Shown here: positions 44,826 to 52,614 of the stretch, in pieces
Position numbering within the stretch: position 1 is the stretch's first letter
Layout: every line of letters starts with the position of its first letter
Assembly (NCBI GenBank): GCA_963722815.1
Contig: CAVROM010000003.1
Coordinates: 930,001-994,000 of the forward strand
Direction: 5' to 3'
Length of the DNA: 64,000 nucleotides
Source of the DNA: DASQFQ01 sp963722815
GTDB lineage: Bacteria; Actinomycetota; Thermoleophilia; Solirubrobacterales; Solirubrobacteraceae
Notes under the pieces: model-generated
The model's database searches: none
What the model saw: only the letters and a program-made list of their open reading frames with translations
Told to the model about the DNA's origin: nothing
Translations under genes and position numbers: made by a program

Positions 44826-45476
44826 ATGGACGAGGCGACGATCGAGCTGTACGGGCGGCTGCTCGAGCACGCCGCCGCGGGCGAGCACGACGGCCGTGTG
44901 TGCAGCACCGCGGGTCTGTCGGCGCCGCTGCCGCTGCGGCGCTGGCTCGCGCCCGCCGACGCTGCCGACCTGCTCGCGCTCGAGTCAGCGGCACCGCCGG
45001 TGCTCGACGTCGGCTGCGGCCCGGGCCGGCTGCTCGCGGCGCTCTCGGCCCAGGGGCGCGCGGCGACGGGCATCGACATCTCGCCGGTCGCGGTACGGCT
45101 GGCCCGCCGCCGCGGCGGGCAGGCGATCTGCGCGAGCGTGTTCTCGCCGCTGCCGGCCGCCGGAGCGTGGCGGAGCGTCCTGCTGCTCGACGGCAACGTC
45201 GGGATCGGAGGCGACCCCGAGCGGCTGCTCGCGCGCGTCGCCGAGTTGCTGACTCCCGGCGGCGAGGCGATCGTCGAGGTCGAGCCGGCGGGCGGCGGAG
45301 CGACCGTGCTCGGCGTCCGGCTCGAAGGCGCGGGCGGGGTCGGGCCCTGGTTCGACTGGGCGCGCGTCGACGCCGAGGCGATCGCCGTCGTGGCGCGCGG
45401 CTCGGGGCTGCGCGTGGCGGGCCGCATCGTCGCCGGCGACCGGCGCTTCGCGCGCCTTCGGCGGGCCGCGGTATGA
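44826..45476 (+). CDS. Class I SAM-dependent methyltransferase
   Basis: Intact 216-residue methyltransferase: PPVLDVGCGPGRLLAALSAQ (motif I), ATGIDISPVAVRLARRRGGQ (acidic loop), WRSVLLLDGNVGIGGDPERL and LLTPGGEAIVEVEPAGGGAT. It starts 37 bp after the kinase. It shares an ATGA overlap with the molybdopterin oxidoreductase gene. In related actinobacteria I recall a similar gene set (methyltransferase, molybdopterin oxidoreductase, DUF2064, GT2, epimerase) near a two-component pair, suggesting one conserved but uncharacterised module. Confidence 0.85.
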   Translation: MDEATIELYGRLLEHAAAGEHDGRVCSTAGLSAPLPLRRWLAPADAADLLALESAAPPVLDVGCGPGRLLAALSAQGRAATGIDISPVAVRLARRRGGQAICASVFSPLPAAGAWRSVLLLDGNVGIGGDPERLLARVAELLTPGGEAIVEVEPAGGGATVLGVRLEGAGGVGPWFDWARVDAEAIAVVARGSGLRVAGRIVAGDRRFARLRRAAV

Positions 45477-46774
45477 CCGGGCCGCCTGGCACGCGCGACG
45501 GCGGGGTTCGGCGCAGCCCTCCACCCGGCCCCTTCCGGCCGGAGTTCTGGCGCAGCCCGCTGCGCGGCCCGTGGCTGACCACGCTGCTCGGCTCGCTGCT
45601 GTTGTGCGGCGTCACCGTCGTCGCGATCACCGGCTTCCTCTCCCACGCGGCCTATGAGCCCGGCCTCGGGCACAACGGCATCGTCGACCCGAGCCGCGAC
45701 GTCCCGCTCGGGTTCGGCTGGCCCGCCGCGCCGGCGTGGCTCTACGGGCTCACCCAGGGCCTGCACGTCAACATCGGCCTCGTCACCGTCCCGCTGCTGC
45801 TGGCGAAGTTGTGGTCGGTGATCCCGCGGCTGTTCGCGTGGCCGCCGGTCACGTCCGCGGCCCAGGCGATCGAGCGCGGCTCGATCGCGCTGCTGGTCTC
45901 AAGCGCCGTGTTCGAGTTCGCCACCGGCATCATCAACGCGCAGAACTACTACGCGTTCGACTTCCGCTTCGTCCCCGCCCACTACTACGGCGCGGTCGTC
46001 TTCGTCGCCTCGATGGTCGTCCACATCGTGGTCAAGCTGCCGGTGATGGTCCGCGCCTACCGCGAGCGCGGGATCCTGCGGCCGCTGCGCGAGGACCTCG
46101 CCGCCACGCGGCCCGAGCCGCCTGATCCCGACGGCCTCGTGGCGAGCGACCCCGCGCCGCCGACGATCACCCGGCGGGGGCTGATCGGCTTCGTCGGCGC
46201 GGGCTCGGCGCTGCTCCTGCTCGCCAACGTCGGCGAGACGATCGGCGGCCCGTTCCGCAAGCTCTCGCTGCTCGCCCCCCGCAGCGGCGATCCCGGCCCC
46301 GGACCCAATGGCTTCCAGGTCAATAAGACAGCCAAGGGGGCGGGGATTGAGCCGGAGATGACGGGGGAGGGCTACCGGTTCGTCCTGCGCTCCGGCGAGC
46401 GCGAGCTGCGCCTGACCCGCGCCGACCTGCTCGCCATGGAGCAGCGCACCGAGACGCTGCCGATCGCCTGTGTCGAGGGCTGGACGACCACGCAGCGCTG
46501 GACCGGCGTGCCGCTCGCGAGCCTCGCGAAGCTGGCCGGCGCCGCCGCGGCCGGCGAGCTGCTCGTCGAGTCGCTGCAGGAGAGCGGGACGTTCCGGCAG
46601 GTGACGCTGACGCGCACGCAGTTCGGCAACGACCGCGCACTGCTGGCGCTGAAGGTCAACGGCGCCGACCTGTCGCTCGACCACGGCTTCCCGGCTCGCG
46701 TCATCGTGCCGGCGCTGCCGGGCGTGCACAACACGAAGTGGGTGACGGCGATGACCTTCAAGGGCGTGGCGTGA
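45473..46774 (+). CDS. Membrane-anchored molybdopterin-dependent oxidoreductase (sulfite-oxidase fold) with cytochrome b561-like domain
   Basis: Intact 433-residue fusion. Residues 30-200 hold four membrane helices with histidines (His57, His98, His170, His184) placed like b-haem ligands. Residues 233-250 form a further helix after twin arginines (TITRRGLIGFVGAGSALLLL). Residues 290-433 are a truncated sulfite-oxidase-type molybdopterin domain: LPIACVEGWTTTQRW (the Cys333 molybdenum ligand), WTGVPLASLAKLAG and PARVIVPALPGVHNTKWVTA. Electrons would pass between the haem helices and the extracytoplasmic Mo centre, as in YedYZ-like systems. Substrate unknown. Confidence 0.85.
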   Translation: MTGPPGTRDGGVRRSPPPGPFRPEFWRSPLRGPWLTTLLGSLLLCGVTVVAITGFLSHAAYEPGLGHNGIVDPSRDVPLGFGWPAAPAWLYGLTQGLHVNIGLVTVPLLLAKLWSVIPRLFAWPPVTSAAQAIERGSIALLVSSAVFEFATGIINAQNYYAFDFRFVPAHYYGAVVFVASMVVHIVVKLPVMVRAYRERGILRPLREDLAATRPEPPDPDGLVASDPAPPTITRRGLIGFVGAGSALLLLANVGETIGGPFRKLSLLAPRSGDPGPGPNGFQVNKTAKGAGIEPEMTGEGYRFVLRSGERELRLTRADLLAMEQRTETLPIACVEGWTTTQRWTGVPLASLAKLAGAAAAGELLVESLQESGTFRQVTLTRTQFGNDRALLALKVNGADLSLDHGFPARVIVPALPGVHNTKWVTAMTFKGVA

Positions 46775-47274
46775 AGCGCTTCCGAGATCACTACGGGGCG
46801 TCCCCGATCCACGCCGTCGCGCACCTGGCCGCGTTCGCGCTGGCCGGCTTCGTGGTGCTCCAGTTCCTCGAGCTGCGCGCCACCTTCAACGTGCTGATCT
46901 GGTTCGTCGCGGCCGTGGTGCTCCACGATTTCATCCTGCTGCCGTTCTACTCCGGGCTCGACCGGGCGGCGCAGGCGATCGGCGGCCGGCGCGGGGCCGT
47001 CAACTACCTGCGGGTGCCGGTCGGCCTCTCGGCGCTGCTGCTGCTCGTCTTCTTCCCGCTGATCCTCGGCCGCAGCACCGGCAAGCTCGAGCAGGTCAGC
47101 GGGGCGCCCGCGCCGGACTACCTCGCGCGCTGGCTGCTGATCACCGGCGTCCTGTTCGCGGGGTCGGCGGCGTTGTACGTGCGCAAGGCGGCCGCGAACC
47201 GGCCGTCGGGGGCGAGCGCGGCGACCGCCCGCGCGTCCTCGAACGTGTCGACGTCGCGCAAGGGCGGCAGGTGA
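46771..47274 (+). CDS. Small polytopic membrane protein
   Basis: 167 residues with about four membrane helices (AVAHLAAFALAGFVVLQFLE, FNVLIWFVAAVVLHDFILLP, VPVGLSALLLLVFFPLILGR, WLLITGVLFAGSAALYVRKA). GTG 46771 overlaps the stop of the molybdopterin enzyme, so it is likely its membrane partner. A His-Asp pair in helix 2 (VVLHDF) is notable. The last 50 codons lie opposite the 3' end of the convergent DUF2064 gene for 157 bp. Confidence 0.75.
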   Translation: MKRFRDHYGASPIHAVAHLAAFALAGFVVLQFLELRATFNVLIWFVAAVVLHDFILLPFYSGLDRAAQAIGGRRGAVNYLRVPVGLSALLLLVFFPLILGRSTGKLEQVSGAPAPDYLARWLLITGVLFAGSAALYVRKAAANRPSGASAATARASSNVSTSRKGGR

Positions 47275-47789
47275 TGGGTCTCGAGCCCGAGCGCCGTGAG
47301 CCGCGCGAGCTGCGCCGCGCCGGTGTCGCGCGTGCTCATCGGCACGCCGCCGAACACGCGCGCGTCGGGGCGCGCGAGGCCGATCGTCCAGTAGCCGCCG
47401 TCGGTCGCGGGGCCGAAGACCGCGTCGGCGCCGTCGGCCAGCCGCGCCAGGCCGGCGTCGAGCAGCTGGGGCGTGACCTGCGGCGTGTCCATGGCGACCA
47501 GGAGCGCCGGATCGCGGACGTCCTCGAACGCCGCGGCGAGGCGCTCCGCCTGCCCCTCGCCGCGCTGGGCGATGATCTCGAACTCCGCCGGCAGCCAGCC
47601 GCCCGGCTCGCCGTCGAGCGCGACCACGAGCCGCTCCGCCAGCCGCGAGCCGGCCATCGCGGCCAGTGTGTCCTCGAGCGCGGCGCAGGCAAGCGCGGCG
47701 GCTTGCTCCGGGCTCAGCGGCGGGGTCAGGCGGGTCTTGACGCGGCCCGGCAGCGGCGCCTTGGCCAGCACGATCAGGGTGGCGATCAC
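47118..47789 (-). CDS. DUF2064 / TIGR04282-type glycosyltransferase-like protein
   Basis: Intact 223-residue protein: TLIVLAKAPLPGRVKTRLTP (nucleotide-binding N-terminus), LLVAMDTPQVTPQLLDAGLA and GPATDGGYWTIGLARPDARV (TDGGYW hallmark), MSTRDTGAAQLARLTALGLE and the ending LPPLRDVDTFEDARAVAA. The family is related to nucleotidyl/glycosyltransferases and often sits beside GT2 genes, as here (ATGA overlap at 47786). Its 3' end overlaps the convergent membrane-protein gene. Confidence 0.85.
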   Translation of the reverse strand: MIATLIVLAKAPLPGRVKTRLTPPLSPEQAAALACAALEDTLAAMAGSRLAERLVVALDGEPGGWLPAEFEIIAQRGEGQAERLAAAFEDVRDPALLVAMDTPQVTPQLLDAGLARLADGADAVFGPATDGGYWTIGLARPDARVFGGVPMSTRDTGAAQLARLTALGLETHHLPPLRDVDTFEDARAVAALAPDGRFAAALRTYNAADPANRTPVISSQRAR

Positions 47790-48418
47790 GCCAGCGCCGC
47801 CACCATGTCGCGCACCGTGCGCAGCGTGCCCCGGACCGTCCCGGTCACCTTCGAGCGGCCCTGGCGGGGGAGGTAGGTCACATCCACCTCGTCGATGCGC
47901 CAGCCCTCCTCGGCCGCGCGCACCACCATCTCGAGCGGCCAGCCGAAGCGGCGATCGACCAGGCCGAGGCCGAGCAGCGCCTCACGGCGCGCGGCCCGCA
48001 TCGGGCCGAGGTCGCGCAGCGCGACGCCGGTGCGCCGCCGCAGCTCCACGGTCAGCGCGCGGTTGGCGATGCGCGCGTGCAACGGCCAGGCCCCGACGCG
48101 TGCGCCCAGCATCAGGTCGGCCGCGCCCGCCGTGACCGGCTCGGCCACCCGCGGCAGCTCCCGCGGGTCGAACGACGCGTCGCAGTCCATGAAGCAGACG
48201 ACCTCGGCGTGCGCCGCGACCAGCCCCGCGAAGCAGGCGGCGCCGAAGCCCGGGCGCGGCTCGTACACGACGTGCGCGCCGAGCGCGGCGGCGAGCTCGC
48301 CCGAGCCATCCGTCGAGCCGTTGTCGACGACGATCGGCTCGTAGCCGGCGGGCATGCGCTCGAGCACCCACGGCAGCGCCGCGCGCTCGTCGAGGACCGG
48401 CAGGACGACCTGGTGCAC
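47786..48418 (-). CDS. Glycosyltransferase family 2
   Basis: Intact 210-residue GT-A enzyme: QVVLPVLDERAALPWVLERM, PIVVDNGSTDGSGELAAALG (nucleotide binding) and VVCFMDCDASFDPRELPRVA (D-x-D metal site). DRRFGWPLEMVVRAAEEGWR, then IDEVDVTYLPRQGRSKVTGT, form the acceptor region with the DPM1-like RxGxSK ending. There are no membrane helices. GTG 48418 leads a two-gene leftward operon, divergent from the epimerase. Confidence 0.87.
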   Translation of the reverse strand: MHQVVLPVLDERAALPWVLERMPAGYEPIVVDNGSTDGSGELAAALGAHVVYEPRPGFGAACFAGLVAAHAEVVCFMDCDASFDPRELPRVAEPVTAGAADLMLGARVGAWPLHARIANRALTVELRRRTGVALRDLGPMRAARREALLGLGLVDRRFGWPLEMVVRAAEEGWRIDEVDVTYLPRQGRSKVTGTVRGTLRTVRDMVAALA

Positions 48419-48462
48419 CCGGGCGACCGTAGTCGGCGCTTCTTGCCAGAGGCTTACGGCGC

Positions 48463-49503
48463 ATGATCCTCGTCACCGGCGGCGCCGGGTTCATCGGTTC
48501 GCACATCGTCGACGCGCTGGTCGAGCAGGGTTACGCCGTGCGCGCGGTCGACGCGCTGCTGCCGGTCGCGCACGCGGCGCGGCCTCCGTATCTGAACCCG
48601 GCCGCGGAGTGGCTGGAGAGCGACCTCCGCGATCCGGCCGTGGCCGAGCGGGCGGTCGCGGGCATCGACGCGGTCTGCCATCAGGCGTCGATGGTCGGCC
48701 TCGGCACGGACATCGGCGACATCGCCGACTACGTCGGCCACAACGACCTCGCCACGGCGCAGCTGCTGCGCGCGCTCGCGCGCTCTGGCTTCGCGGGCCG
48801 CCTCGTGCTGGCGTCGAGCATGGTCGTCTACGGCGAGGGCAGCTACCGCTGCGCGCGCCACGGCGAGGTGCGCCCGGGGCCGCGGAGCGCCGGGGCGCTC
48901 GACGCCGGTCGCTTCGAGCCGCCGTGCCCGCTGTGCGACGAGCCGCTCGCGCCGGGGACCGTCGATGAGGACGCGCCGCTCGACCCCCGCAGCGTCTACG
49001 CCGCCACCAAGGTGGCCCAGGAGCACCTGTGCGCGGCGTTCTCGCGCGAGACCGGGGTGCCGGTCACGGCGCTCCGCTACCACAACGTCTACGGACCGCG
49101 GATGCCGCGCGACACCCCCTACGCGGGTGTGGCGAGCATCTTCCGCAGCGCGCTCGAGGCGGGGCGCGCGCCGCGCGTGTTCGAGGACGGTGGGCAGTGG
49201 CGCGACTTCGTGCACGTGCGCGACGTCGCCCGCGCGAACCTGTGCGCGCTGCTTGCCGCCCAGCCCGTCGCCGGCGCGTTCAACGTCGCGAGCGGCACGC
49301 CGCACAGCGTGCTCGACATGGCGGCCGCGCTCGCCGACGCGTTCGAGGGCGCGGAGCGGCCGGTCGTGACCGGCGAGTGGCGCGGCGGCGACGTGCGCCA
49401 CATCGTGGCGTCCGCCGAGCGCGCCGCCGGCGTCCTCGGCTTCCGCGCGCGCGAGGAGTTCGCAGCCGGCATGCGGGAGTTCGCGACCGCCCCGCTGCGC
49501 TGA
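48463..49503 (+). CDS. NAD-dependent sugar-nucleotide epimerase/dehydratase
   Basis: Intact 346-residue extended SDR: ILVTGGAGFIGSHIVDALVE (GxxGxxG), GRLVLASSMVVYGEGSYRCA, and VYAATKVAQEHLCAAFSRET with the YxxxK pair, then ALRYHNVYGPRMPRDTPYAG and WRDFVHVRDVARANLCALLA. A cysteine pair (PPCPLCDEPL, about residues 165-175) in an insertion is unusual for GalE-type enzymes and may bind metal. It is probably linked to the neighbouring GT2/DUF2064 pair in glycan or glycolipid assembly. Confidence 0.87.
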   Translation: MILVTGGAGFIGSHIVDALVEQGYAVRAVDALLPVAHAARPPYLNPAAEWLESDLRDPAVAERAVAGIDAVCHQASMVGLGTDIGDIADYVGHNDLATAQLLRALARSGFAGRLVLASSMVVYGEGSYRCARHGEVRPGPRSAGALDAGRFEPPCPLCDEPLAPGTVDEDAPLDPRSVYAATKVAQEHLCAAFSRETGVPVTALRYHNVYGPRMPRDTPYAGVASIFRSALEAGRAPRVFEDGGQWRDFVHVRDVARANLCALLAAQPVAGAFNVASGTPHSVLDMAAALADAFEGAERPVVTGEWRGGDVRHIVASAERAAGVLGFRAREEFAAGMREFATAPLR

Positions 49504-50828
49504 TGGCCGTCGCGCGCACGGCCCCTCCGCGCGGGCTTTCCGCCGCGGTCGGGCGCAAGGCCCCGGCACTCGGCCTCGGCGCGGCGCTGGCCCTGATGGC
49601 GGCCGCCATGATCGTTCCCGAAGCGGCCGGCTGGGACGTCCACGTGATGTCGTTCCCTCCACTGCACGCCGAGTGGGCGCCGCGCACCGGGCCGGGCACG
49701 CTGCCGGCGCTCGCGCTCGCGGTCCTCGCCGCCCTGTTCGCGGTCGACGTGGCTGAGCGGCTGCCGTGGCGCTGGCTGCTCACCGCGGTGTTCGCCGCCG
49801 GACTCACGTGGATGCTGGCCCTCGCGCTCGTGGACGGCACCGACGGGATCGGCCACATCCTCACGACACCGCACGAGTACCTGCGCACCGCGCACAGGGT
49901 CGACGACATTCCCGAGATGCTGCGGGAGTACGTCAGCCGGATCCCCTACGACTCGGCGCCGAAGCGCAACTGGGCGGTCCACGTCGCGGGCCATCCGCCC
50001 GGAGCGGTGCTGTTCTTCATCGGGCTCGACCGCCTCGGTCTCGGCGACGGCCTCTCCGCGGGCTTCGTGGTGACGGTGCTCGCGGCCACGACGGCGGTGG
50101 CTGTGCTCGTCACGGCCCGGGTGTTGGGGGAGGAGGGGATGGCGCGGCGGGCCGCGCCATTCGTCGTCTTCGCTCCGGCGGCCGTGTGGCAGGCCGTCTC
50201 GGCCGATGCGCTGTTCGCCGCCGTCGCGGCGTGGGGCCTCGCAGCCCTCGCCGTGGCGGCGGTGCGGCGCAGCGCCGGCTGGGCGGCGGTCGCCGGGCTG
50301 CTGCTCGGCGTGTGCGTGATGCTCTCCTACGGCCTGCCGCTACTGGGGATCCTCGCGCTCACGGTGCTCGCCCTCGCGCGCTCGTGGCGGCCGCTGCCGA
50401 TTGCCGCCGCCGCGGCGCTGGCCGTCGTCGGAGCGTTCGCGGCGCTCGGCTTCTCCTATCCCGACGCGCTGGTAGCGCTGCACCAGCGCTACCTGGACGG
50501 CGTGGGTGGTCGACGCCCGTCGAGCTACTGGAGCTGGGGCGGCCTCGCCGCGCTCCTCTTCAGCACCGGCCCGCTCGCGGGCGCGGGGCTCGCTCAGGTG
50601 CGCACGTTGCGGCCGGCGGCCGCGCTCGCGCTCGCCGCGGCCCTCTCCGTGCTGGTCGCCGACGCCACGCAGATGAGCAAGGCCGAGGTGGAGCGAATCT
50701 GGCTCCCGTTCGTGCCCTGGATCCTGCTCAGCTGCGCGCTGCTGTCGGAGCGCTGGCGCCGCGCGGGCCTGGTGCTGCAGCTCGCGGTCGCGCTCGCCGT
50801 CGAGCACCTGCTCAACACCGGCTGGTGA
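49503..50828 (+). CDS. Polytopic membrane protein, glycosyltransferase (GT-C)-like
   Basis: Intact 441-residue integral membrane protein with about 11-12 helices. A long first outer loop holds DVHVMSFPPLHAEWAPRTGP; another carries NWAVHVAGHPPGAVLFFIGL, whose HPPG stretch resembles the conserved loop of actinobacterial GT-C mannosyltransferase-like proteins. The end is SKAEVERIWLPFVPWILLSC, similar to lipid-linked sugar transferases. ATG 49503 overlaps the epimerase stop base, so translation is coupled. It may transfer a polyprenyl-linked sugar across the membrane; this is inferred. Confidence 0.75.
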   Translation: MAVARTAPPRGLSAAVGRKAPALGLGAALALMAAAMIVPEAAGWDVHVMSFPPLHAEWAPRTGPGTLPALALAVLAALFAVDVAERLPWRWLLTAVFAAGLTWMLALALVDGTDGIGHILTTPHEYLRTAHRVDDIPEMLREYVSRIPYDSAPKRNWAVHVAGHPPGAVLFFIGLDRLGLGDGLSAGFVVTVLAATTAVAVLVTARVLGEEGMARRAAPFVVFAPAAVWQAVSADALFAAVAAWGLAALAVAAVRRSAGWAAVAGLLLGVCVMLSYGLPLLGILALTVLALARSWRPLPIAAAAALAVVGAFAALGFSYPDALVALHQRYLDGVGGRRPSSYWSWGGLAALLFSTGPLAGAGLAQVRTLRPAAALALAAALSVLVADATQMSKAEVERIWLPFVPWILLSCALLSERWRRAGLVLQLAVALAVEHLLNTGW

Positions 50829-50964
50829 GCGTCAGGCCGCGCCCTTCGTGCGCTCGAGGGCTCGTCCTCCGGCGGCAAGGCGACCGGCATCGCCAGATGG
50901 GTGAAGGCCCAGGGCAAGGCGGTGTAGGGCGTTTCCACCTCGGGTGGGACGCTGTACGCCGTCA

Positions 50965-51672
50965 GTGCCTGACGTCCGTCACATCATGGGCATCCCGATC
51001 GGCATCGACGTTCGGGATCCCCAGCCCGTCGACACCGAGCCGGCCTTCGCCTGGCTGCGCGAAGTCGACGCGATCTTCAGCACCTACCGCGAGGACAGCG
51101 AGATCAGCCGCCTCGACCGCGGCGAGCTGCTGCTCGCCGACTGCCGCCCGGAGGTCGACGAGGTGCTGAACGAGTGCATGCGGCTCGAGCGGCTCACCGG
51201 CGGCGCCTTCTCCGTCCGGGCCGCCGGCCGCCTCGACCCGTCCGGCTACGTCAAGGGGTGGGCGGTCGCCGGCGCGGCGCGCCTCGTCGCGGCCGAGCGC
51301 TTCTGCATCAACGCCGGCGGCGACATCGTCACGCGCGGGCAGTGGCGCATCGGCATCCGCCATCCCGAGGAGCTCGAGCAGCTTGCCGCGGTGCTCGAGG
51401 TCGAGGACCTGGCGGTCGCCACCTCCGGCGAGTACGAGCAGGGCGCCCACATCGTCGACCCGCGCACCGGCCGCCCGCCGGCGGGCCTGCTGTCGGTCAC
51501 CGTCGTCGGGCCGGACCTCGCGCTGGCCGACGCCTGCGCGACGGCGGCGTTCGCGATGGGCGCGGACGGGCCGGAGTGGACTGCGACGCTCGACGGCTAC
51601 GACGCGCTGTGCGTCACCAGCGACCACCGGGTCCTGGAGACGCCGGGCTTCGCTCGCCACCGCGTCAGCTGA
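50965..51672 (+). CDS. apbE: FAD:protein FMN transferase (ApbE)
   Basis: Intact 236-residue ApbE: HIMGIPIGIDVRD, FSTYREDSEISRLDRGE, GRLDPSGYVKGWAVAGAARL (the DPSG-Y-VKGWA signature) and FCINAGGDIVTRG. The C-terminal metal site is in VATSGEYEQGAHIVDPRTGR and LALADACATAAFAMG. ApbE attaches FMN to a Thr or Ser in extracytoplasmic electron-transfer proteins. No signal peptide is visible. GTG 50965 is preferred to ATG 50944 because the conserved core begins right after it. The secreted PepSY-like protein downstream is a possible partner. Confidence 0.9.
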   Translation: MPDVRHIMGIPIGIDVRDPQPVDTEPAFAWLREVDAIFSTYREDSEISRLDRGELLLADCRPEVDEVLNECMRLERLTGGAFSVRAAGRLDPSGYVKGWAVAGAARLVAAERFCINAGGDIVTRGQWRIGIRHPEELEQLAAVLEVEDLAVATSGEYEQGAHIVDPRTGRPPAGLLSVTVVGPDLALADACATAAFAMGADGPEWTATLDGYDALCVTSDHRVLETPGFARHRVS

Positions 51673-51735
51673 GCGCCCAGCCAACTCCCAGCCCGGCCCC
51701 GGGCGCGGCTCAGCCACAGGCGCTGACATGCCGCC

Positions 51736-52173
51736 ATGACCTCTTCACACACCAACACCAAGATCGCCAAGGTCGTCGCCGCGGCCGCCGCTGTCATCGC
51801 GCTCGCGTTCGGAGCGAACGCGATCGCCAACGGCGGCAACTCCTCGGCGGCCGCCAACGGCACTCCCCAGACCGCCGGAGGCCGGCCCGACACCGGCGGG
51901 CCTCCGGGCGGAACGGGCACCGCCGTCACCGGCGCGACCCTGACCAAGCTCAAGGCGGTCGCGACCGCCAAGTACCCGGGCACCGTCGAGCGGGCAATGA
52001 GGCTCTCCGACGGCTCGTACGTCGTGCACGTCGTCCAGTCCGGCGACAAGGGCGAGGTGCACGTGCTCGTGAGCAAGGACTTCAAGCTCACCGGCACCCA
52101 GAAGGGCGGTCCGCCCGGCGGCGGCAAGCCACCGTCCGGCTCGGCCCCGCCGAGCGGAACCAAGTCCTCCTGA
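51736..52173 (+). CDS. Secreted small PepSY-like protein
   Basis: Intact 145-residue protein. The N-terminal signal is KIAKVVAAAAAVIALAFGAN with probable cleavage after ANA; a Gly/Asn/Ser linker follows. The PepSY-like core is GATLTKLKAVATAKYPGTVE, RAMRLSDGSYVVHVVQSGDK and VHVLVSKDFKLTGTQKGG, and the tail is Pro/Gly/Ser-rich. Similar one-domain proteins are common in actinobacteria near two-component or flavin-transfer genes. The TGATLT stretch resembles the site at which ApbE attaches FMN, though the alignment with PepSY relatives could explain it by chance. Confidence 0.7.
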   Translation: MTSSHTNTKIAKVVAAAAAVIALAFGANAIANGGNSSAAANGTPQTAGGRPDTGGPPGGTGTAVTGATLTKLKAVATAKYPGTVERAMRLSDGSYVVHVVQSGDKGEVHVLVSKDFKLTGTQKGGPPGGGKPPSGSAPPSGTKSS

Positions 52174-52221
52174 CCCGTGAAGGCCCTGCGCGAGCGGGGC
52201 ATTCCGTTCGCTGACCACCCT

Positions 52222-52246
52222 GTTTGGTACCGCTTCCGAGGGGTAG
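52222..52246 (+). promoter_or_regulatory. SigB/SigF-like general-stress promoter
   Basis: GTTTGG (52222-52227), a 13-base spacer and GGGTAG (52241-52246) closely fit the GTTT / GGGTA consensus of SigB-type sigma factors. The predicted start site near 52253 leaves a short leader with GGAGGGA before ATG 52281. Confidence 0.6.
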
Positions 52247-52280
52247 CCCGGCGGCACACCACCGACCGGAGGGAGTGGCG

Positions 52281-52478
52281 ATGGAGATCCCCAAGGACAA
52301 GGTCCTGGAGCTGCTGCGCGAGCGCGGCGATCACGACAAGGCCGAGCAGGCCGACAAGGAGCTGCCCGACCAGGTCGACCCCGAGCAGCACGGCGACCTG
52401 CTGCAGAAGTACGGCATCGACCCCAAGGACCTCGCCGGCAAGCTGCCCGGCGGCGTCGGCGACAAGCTGGGGCTGTAG
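52281..52478 (+). CDS. Small acidic/basic protein of unknown function, 65 residues
   Basis: A 65-residue intact protein, highly charged and without cysteine: MEIPKDKVLELLRERGDHDK, AEQADKELPDQVDPEQHGDL and LQKYGIDPKDLAGKLPGGVG. The LQKYGIDPKDL end is reminiscent of small actinobacterial proteins of unknown role. GGAGGGA lies 6-12 bases before the ATG. The SigB-like promoter upstream suggests induction by general stress. No stable partner gene is adjacent. Confidence 0.75.
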   Translation: MEIPKDKVLELLRERGDHDKAEQADKELPDQVDPEQHGDLLQKYGIDPKDLAGKLPGGVGDKLGL

Positions 52479-52602
52479 CCATGGCGAGCCCCGTACCGGC
52501 CGGCAGCGACGTCTCCGCCGCCGACCCGTACCCCGACCGCTGACCCGGATGTAGAACCACGCGCGCGCAGTTCGCGCCGTGATCCGACGCGCCGCGCCGG
52601 TT

Positions 52603-52608
52603 TAGACT
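52603..52608 (+). promoter_or_regulatory. Probable -10 (TAGACT) of the MASE1 kinase gene
   Basis: TAGACT in an AT-rich spot (GTTTAGACT) of an otherwise GC-rich gap, 7 bases before GTG 52615, which implies a leaderless mRNA. No convincing -35 is seen. Confidence 0.45.
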
Positions 52609-52614
52609 CGGGCC

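Noticed and set aside
51680..51712. GC-rich palindrome (GCCCGG/CCGGGC) between apbE and the PepSY-like gene as a terminator
   Set aside because: The stem is only 6 bp with a 2-base loop and no T-run; too weak to call in this GC content.
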